From assembly GCA_017629455.1 (NCBI GenBank), contig JAGBXE010000237.1, forward strand, positions 1 through 10,750: a stretch of 10,750 nucleotides of DNA. Direction: 5' to 3'. Origin of the DNA: Kiritimatiellia bacterium. GTDB taxonomy: Bacteria > Verrucomicrobiota > Kiritimatiellia > RFP12 > UBA1067. A program made the translations under genes and the position numbers. Numbering within the stretch: position 1 is the first letter of the stretch; each line of letters opens with the position of its first letter. The notes below the pieces were generated by a model. The model was not told the DNA's origin. It made no database searches and was given only the letters and a program-made list of their open reading frames with translations. Of the stretch, positions 6,803-10,750 are shown piece after piece.

Positions 6803-8197
6803 ATGGAGATTATGAACGTCGTGATGGAAGATTGGCTGAAATCGCAAGACTCAAAAGAATACTTCGAGCTTCTGCAGTTTCCAACGATAGGTGCGGATCC
6901 TGCTCACCTGAAAGACTGCGTCTCAGCGGCGATGTGGTTGAAAAAATGGCTCGAGAAGATCGGGGCTGAAGCAGAACTTCTATTACCGCAAGGCGCGGCG
7001 AAGCAGAACTCGAACGCATCTGTTCCTGTAGTATACGGCGAATTAAAAGGTGCAGAAGGATCAACTACTGTACTTGTCTACGGGCATTACGACGTCCAAC
7101 CGCCAGACCCACTTGAACTATGGGAAAGCGCACCGTTCGAGCCTACCGTCAAAAACGAGCGCGTATATTGCCGCGGTGCACAGGACGACAAGGGGCAGAT
7201 ATTTGCTTTCCTGTGCGGCATACGCGAGCTTATTGCAGCTAAACACAGCCCGATGCCGACAATAAAATTCCTTCTGGATGGTCAGGAAGAGTCTGGCTCT
7301 GGGGCAATTTTTGCGCTGCTCAAAGAAAAAGAATTTCAGCGCAAAATTGCTGCCGATGTTTTGCTCGTAAGCGACACCAACGCAGCAGCCGATTTGCGCC
7401 CGGCAATCGTAGCCGGGTTAAGGGGCGTCAACCATTTTACGGTGAAGCTCACGGCGGCAAACCGCGATCTTCACTCCGGGGAATACGGCGGCTTGGCGCC
7501 CAACGCCGCACAAGGGATGGCGCAATTGATGTCATCACTGCACAACGCCGACGGCTCTATTGCGGTAGAGGGGTTCTGCGACGGAATCGAGCCGCCCACG
7601 CAAGAAGAATTTGCCGCAGCCCAAGCTTCTTTTGCCAGCATTGAAGCATACGAAGCAGATATCGGCACAAAGCCTTGCGGCGGCGAAGCATCGCTTCCTG
7701 CGGTGAAGAGAGTATCGTTTGAGCCGACAATCGAAATCAACGGCATTCACACTGGCTACGGCGGGCCGGGCTCTAAAACGGTAATCCCTTGCCAGGCAAT
7801 AGCAAAGCTTTCCACGCGGCTCGTTCCAGGGCAAAACCCTTTGCGCACATTTGAGGCAATAAAAGAGCATCTCAAAGCTAAATGCCCCGACGGCATGGTC
7901 GTATCTTTCCCCGAAGACAGCGGGCTTTCTTCGGCTTTGCGCCTCGCGCTAACATCCCCGATATTCAGTCTCGCGCAAGACATTCTTTCGCAAATGGATA
8001 AGCGCGGAGCTGCGTTTCTCTGGAACGGCGCGTCAATACCTGTCGTTGCCGCGCTGCGCGACGCCACGTGTGCGGCACCATTGCTAGTTGGCTGGGGGCA
8101 ACCTGAAGACCGCATACATTCACCCAACGAGTCGTTTTCCGTAAAACAGTTCGCGGCATCGAAAGAATGGGCAAAGCGCATCATTGCCGAACTATAA
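6803..8197 (+). CDS. M20-family metallodipeptidase
   Basis: This is a 464-residue zinc peptidase of the M20 dipeptidase group (carnosinase/PepV-like), releasing amino acids from dipeptides in the cytoplasm; no signal peptide is seen. Expected dinuclear-site residues are visible: His95 and Asp97 in YGHYDVQP, Asp128 in GAQDDKGQ, the catalytic pair Glu162-Glu163 in DGQEESGS, Asp191 in VSDTN, and His439 in RIHSPNE. The lid-domain features DLHSGEYGG (His224) and EINGIHTGYGGPGSKTVIP are also intact, so it should be active. The exact specificity (dipeptidase, aminoacylase or carboxypeptidase) cannot be read from sequence. The start is uncertain: ATGs at 6803, 6812 and 6824 are all in frame, and none has an ideally spaced ribosome site. 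It begins 35 bases after the FlbD-like gene. Confidence 0.93.
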   Translation: MEIMNVVMEDWLKSQDSKEYFELLQFPTIGADPAHLKDCVSAAMWLKKWLEKIGAEAELLLPQGAAKQNSNASVPVVYGELKGAEGSTTVLVYGHYDVQPPDPLELWESAPFEPTVKNERVYCRGAQDDKGQIFAFLCGIRELIAAKHSPMPTIKFLLDGQEESGSGAIFALLKEKEFQRKIAADVLLVSDTNAAADLRPAIVAGLRGVNHFTVKLTAANRDLHSGEYGGLAPNAAQGMAQLMSSLHNADGSIAVEGFCDGIEPPTQEEFAAAQASFASIEAYEADIGTKPCGGEASLPAVKRVSFEPTIEINGIHTGYGGPGSKTVIPCQAIAKLSTRLVPGQNPLRTFEAIKEHLKAKCPDGMVVSFPEDSGLSSALRLALTSPIFSLAQDILSQMDKRGAAFLWNGASIPVVAALRDATCAAPLLVGWGQPEDRIHSPNESFSVKQFAASKEWAKRIIAEL

Positions 8198-8238
8198 GCT
8201 TGCTTAATTCTAAAAAATCAACGAAAGAAAAATCTAAA

Positions 8239-10500
8239 ATGGCTGTCAAATCGTTTGCTTTCGCTATTACCATCTCATTTGCATCAATTCTTTCAGCAAG
8301 TGAACTTGATCTGCCCCAGGCCGAGTTTGCCAAATATTACGAGCTTATAACAGGAGCGAAAATGCAAGCGGGTCTAGTTGCCATGGCGATAGACCCTAGC
8401 ATTTCAACTACGGGCAACGACGCATACACAATCGTGTCGGCAAAAAGCGGTTCAACCCCCGCTGTTACAATAACCGGCTCTAATCTTCGCAGTGTATTCT
8501 ACGCCGTCTACGACATTCTTGAGCGCCGCGGCAACTGCCGTTGGTTCTGGGACGGGGATATCGTGCCAAAGTCCGCTTCTATCGATCTTTCAAATCTTAA
8601 CGTGCGTGATGAAGCGCAATTCGAATGGCGCGGCATACGCTACTTCGCGCACCGCGGCCTTACGAGATTTCAAGCTGAGCACTGGGGTTTGGATGATTGG
8701 AAAAAAGAAATCGATTGGTGCCTGAAGCGCCGTCTCAACGTCTTTATGCTCCGTATCGGCCAGGACGATCTTTTCCAGCGGACATTCCCTGAAATAGTCT
8801 CATATCCAGATCCCGCCAAAGATCTTCCCGGTCACGGCGAAGGTTATGACAACCGCACGCTGTTCTGGAGCCTCCAGTTCCGCGGCAAACTGCGTCAGGA
8901 TTTGCAGCGCTATGCCTTTGCAAGAGGCTTGGAAATTCCGGAGGATTTCGGCACGATGACGCACTGGTATTCTCGCACGCCCGAAGAATTTCTTGAAAAA
9001 TTAGATCCTCCGTTCCTGCCGCAGGCAACAAGCGGCTATAAACAGCGCAACGGTCTCGTATGGGACATTCGCGATGATAAGTGGGTAGATAAATACTGGA
9101 AGCTTACTCAAACGGCCGTTGACGCATACAGCAAACCAGGTTCCGGGCTCTTACACACTATAGGTCTAGGCGAACGCCTTTGCTACACAAATAGAGCCGA
9201 GAACCTCAAGCTAAAACTTCTGGCGCTTGATAAATTCCTAAAGCGCGCCCATCGCGACTTCCCCGAGAAAAAGGTTCTTCTCGCAGGGTGGGATTTCTAC
9301 TTCACATGGTATCCCGATGAGGTAAAAGCACTCGTTAAAACGCTCGACCCGAAGCGCGACATTATTTGGGATTACGAAGGCGATGCAACGCGCGACTACC
9401 GCCCCGAAATGAAAAAAATCGGTGGAAACGACTTTACAAAATGGGGAGTTGTCGGCAAGTTCCCCTACACATATTCAATATTCCTCGCTTTTGAAGACGC
9501 TCTCGATATACGCGCAAACTATCCTCTCATAGAAAAGCGTCAGAAGATCGTGCAGAACGACGAATTCTGCAAGGGCTACATCTTCTGGCCAGAATCCAGC
9601 CACACGGATACTCTTTGCCTGGAATACTTCACGGAGAACGCCTGGCGCAGAGGCGGAGTTCCGGCCGCTACTGTTCTAGAGTCGTTCTGCCAGAGGCGCT
9701 ACGGAGAAGACGCGCTTTTGTGGAAGGCTATCTGGGATAAGGTTATTCCTCTTTCGTGTCTTTTCGATTGGGGTGGAAACTACGGCAAGTACACTTCGAG
9801 GCATCAGCGTTGGCAACAGGACAATGCCGAAAATTACAATAACGCCGCCTTCTGGACCGCCAAGAAAATGCCGTGCGAGCTACAGAGCGCCGCGGAGATT
9901 TTCCGTAAGCTTGCCGCTCTTGATTGGCAGAAAACCTCATTTACAGAACGCGATGCAATCGACTTAGCGCGCACAACGGGCGACAGGCTTGTCTCCTTCG
10001 CGCGCGACGAAATGATGCGCGCATACCATGAGTGGAAAGCGGGCAGAATGCCATCCGAGGCAGTACTTCAAAAGGCGCAAGCCTGGAGCGACATGGGCGC
10101 TCTCATGGCCGATATTCTAGCGCTCCACACCGACTATTCAATGGCTGAATCTTACGACAGGCTTAATGCAATAGAGCCTATCAAAAATCCGAACTTTTCG
10201 AAGGTGCTCGTCGAAAATGCGATATGCAGTTACTGCGCATCGCATCAGTATGAATCTGCCGAATACTGGTACAAACCTTCGATACGAAAATTTGCCGCCA
10301 CCATCGCTAACAAGGTTCGCACTGGCGACCGTACGCCTCTACCGCAAATCCCCTTCGTTTCTTCTACCGACAAATCTCATGTGATGTATGCTAAATCGCT
10401 TAATTCCATGAGGCCTAACTTGCCGCGCACTCAAAAATCTTATGAGCGTGCGCTCCTTTCATTCGCCGAAGCGGCCGAACGCCTGAATGCTACAAAATAA
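8239..10500 (+). CDS. Secreted GH89-related glycosidase (alpha-N-acetylglucosaminidase-like)
   Basis: I chose the ATG at 8239 over one at 8167, which lies inside the M20 gene, because it yields a good Sec signal peptide (MAVKSF, hydrophobic run, cleavage near SILSAS/ELD). The mature chain is a multi-domain glycosidase of 753 residues with signal. Residues 25-120 resemble the accessory domain that precedes the barrel in GH89, GH67 and related enzymes, including VFYAVYDILERRGNCRWFW (87-105). The barrel begins at FEWRGIRYF (128-136) and continues DDWKKEIDWCLKRRLNVFML, which parallels human NAGLU's WEREIDW region. Glu312 in GLGERL and Glu452 in FWPESSH sit where GH89 has its acid/base and nucleophile (spacing 140 versus 130 in NAGLU). 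A helical C-terminal domain follows from about 500. GH89 removes terminal alpha-GlcNAc from mucin and heparan-type glycans; the exact substrate here is inferred. A DUF-type relative outside GH89 is possible. Confidence 0.75.
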   Translation: MAVKSFAFAITISFASILSASELDLPQAEFAKYYELITGAKMQAGLVAMAIDPSISTTGNDAYTIVSAKSGSTPAVTITGSNLRSVFYAVYDILERRGNCRWFWDGDIVPKSASIDLSNLNVRDEAQFEWRGIRYFAHRGLTRFQAEHWGLDDWKKEIDWCLKRRLNVFMLRIGQDDLFQRTFPEIVSYPDPAKDLPGHGEGYDNRTLFWSLQFRGKLRQDLQRYAFARGLEIPEDFGTMTHWYSRTPEEFLEKLDPPFLPQATSGYKQRNGLVWDIRDDKWVDKYWKLTQTAVDAYSKPGSGLLHTIGLGERLCYTNRAENLKLKLLALDKFLKRAHRDFPEKKVLLAGWDFYFTWYPDEVKALVKTLDPKRDIIWDYEGDATRDYRPEMKKIGGNDFTKWGVVGKFPYTYSIFLAFEDALDIRANYPLIEKRQKIVQNDEFCKGYIFWPESSHTDTLCLEYFTENAWRRGGVPAATVLESFCQRRYGEDALLWKAIWDKVIPLSCLFDWGGNYGKYTSRHQRWQQDNAENYNNAAFWTAKKMPCELQSAAEIFRKLAALDWQKTSFTERDAIDLARTTGDRLVSFARDEMMRAYHEWKAGRMPSEAVLQKAQAWSDMGALMADILALHTDYSMAESYDRLNAIEPIKNPNFSKVLVENAICSYCASHQYESAEYWYKPSIRKFAATIANKVRTGDRTPLPQIPFVSSTDKSHVMYAKSLNSMRPNLPRTQKSYERALLSFAEAAERLNATK

Positions 10501-10505
10501 ATCTT

Positions 10506-10511
10506 AAGAGG
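10506..10511 (+). promoter_or_regulatory. Ribosome binding site of glnN
   Basis: AAGAGG lies 9 bases before the ATG at 10521, a clear Shine-Dalgarno. It contrasts with the three near-leaderless genes elsewhere in the window, and suggests that this gene is translated from an internal position on a longer transcript. Confidence 0.7.
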
Positions 10512-10520
10512 TTTACTTCC

Positions 10521-10750
10521 ATGTCCGATACAGTCCTAAAGACATACGGCGAAGATGTTTTCTCAGAGAAAGCAATACGCGGCAATATGCCGCCTGCAGT
10601 AGCGAAAAAACTTATCGCGACCATGCGCGAATCAAAGCCTCTCGATCCGACGATCGCAGATGCAGTTGCAGAGGGCATGAAAAAGTGGGCGACCAAACGC
10701 GGCGCCACACATTTTACACATTGGTTTCAGCCTTTAACTGGCGGAACCGC
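10521..10750 (+). CDS. glnN: Type III glutamine synthetase, N-terminal fragment (runs off right edge)
   Basis: The first 76 codons are present and open to the right edge. Type III glutamine synthetase joins ammonia to glutamate using ATP and is a large (about 700-residue) enzyme common in Bacteroidetes, cyanobacteria and PVC bacteria. It differs strongly from the GlnA type I enzyme. The N-terminal pattern is diagnostic: YGEDVFSEKAIRGNMP (9-24), LDPTIADAVAEGMKKWA (42-58), then ATHFTHWFQPLTGGT (62-76), matching the family's THWFQPLTG block. It follows the glycosidase by 20 bases with a good ribosome site, so they are probably co-transcribed; whether that pairing is functional (nitrogen from amino sugars and peptides) is inference. 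Confidence 0.9.
   Translation, partial: MSDTVLKTYGEDVFSEKAIRGNMPPAVAKKLIATMRESKPLDPTIADAVAEGMKKWATKRGATHFTHWFQPLTGGT

Noticed and set aside
8167..8238. Earlier in-frame ATG for the glycosidase, overlapping the M20 gene
   Set aside because: It would put 24 polar residues in front of a clear Sec signal peptide; the ATG at 8239 is better supported.
8239..10500. Possible PEP-CTERM substrate for the exosortase
   Set aside because: The C-terminus of the glycosidase (ending NATK) has no Pro-Glu-Pro motif, membrane helix or basic end; none of the other complete proteins has such a tag either.

Overview
The window looks like chromosomal DNA of a Gram-negative bacterium of roughly balanced base composition. 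The PVC superphylum (Verrucomicrobiota, Kiritimatiellota or Lentisphaerota) is the best guess. It combines an exosortase, an 'Aquifex-type' short aconitase, a type III glutamine synthetase, a secreted GH89-like glycosidase and a lipoprotein TIM-barrel 'sugar isomerase'. That assignment is inference from gene content; no rRNA or other phylogenetic marker is present to confirm it. Nothing in the window looks like a phage, transposon, CRISPR array or tRNA/rRNA gene, and coding density is very high, with no gene-free stretch longer than about 80 bases.

Left part, minus strand (about 3000 down to 1): one promoter drives three genes. In order these are a lipoprotein-type xylose-isomerase-like TIM-barrel protein, a MacB/FtsX-type ABC permease with no ATPase beside it, and an exosortase (membrane transpeptidase-like sorting enzyme) that starts 3 bases after the permease stop and runs off the left edge. 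All three products are predicted to be in the envelope or exported.

Middle part, plus strand (3046 to 6767): an aconitase and a short TsaB-like protein (tRNA t6A synthesis) form one unit. coaD (phosphopantetheine adenylyltransferase) follows from its own promoter and overlaps by one base a gene for an unusual protein with an FlbD-like N-terminus and a long basic tail.

Right part, plus strand (6803 to the right edge): an M20-family metallodipeptidase, a secreted GH89-related glycosidase, and the first 76 codons of type III glutamine synthetase (glnN). The 20 to 41 base gaps suggest co-transcription, and the functions fit scavenging of peptides and amino sugars plus nitrogen assimilation, though that link is inferred.

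The most notable non-coding signal is a 9-base element, TGGTATAAT (an extended -10 box). It appears three times, each ending only 8 or 9 bases before an ATG. This predicts transcripts with almost no 5' leader for the left operon, the aconitase and coaD. The most notable protein-level observations are the exosortase with Asn where bacterial exosortases usually have His, the FlbD-like fusion protein, and a TsaB missing about 30 N-terminal-region residues with a 9-G run in its gene. I did not find a clear, wholly new multi-gene system.
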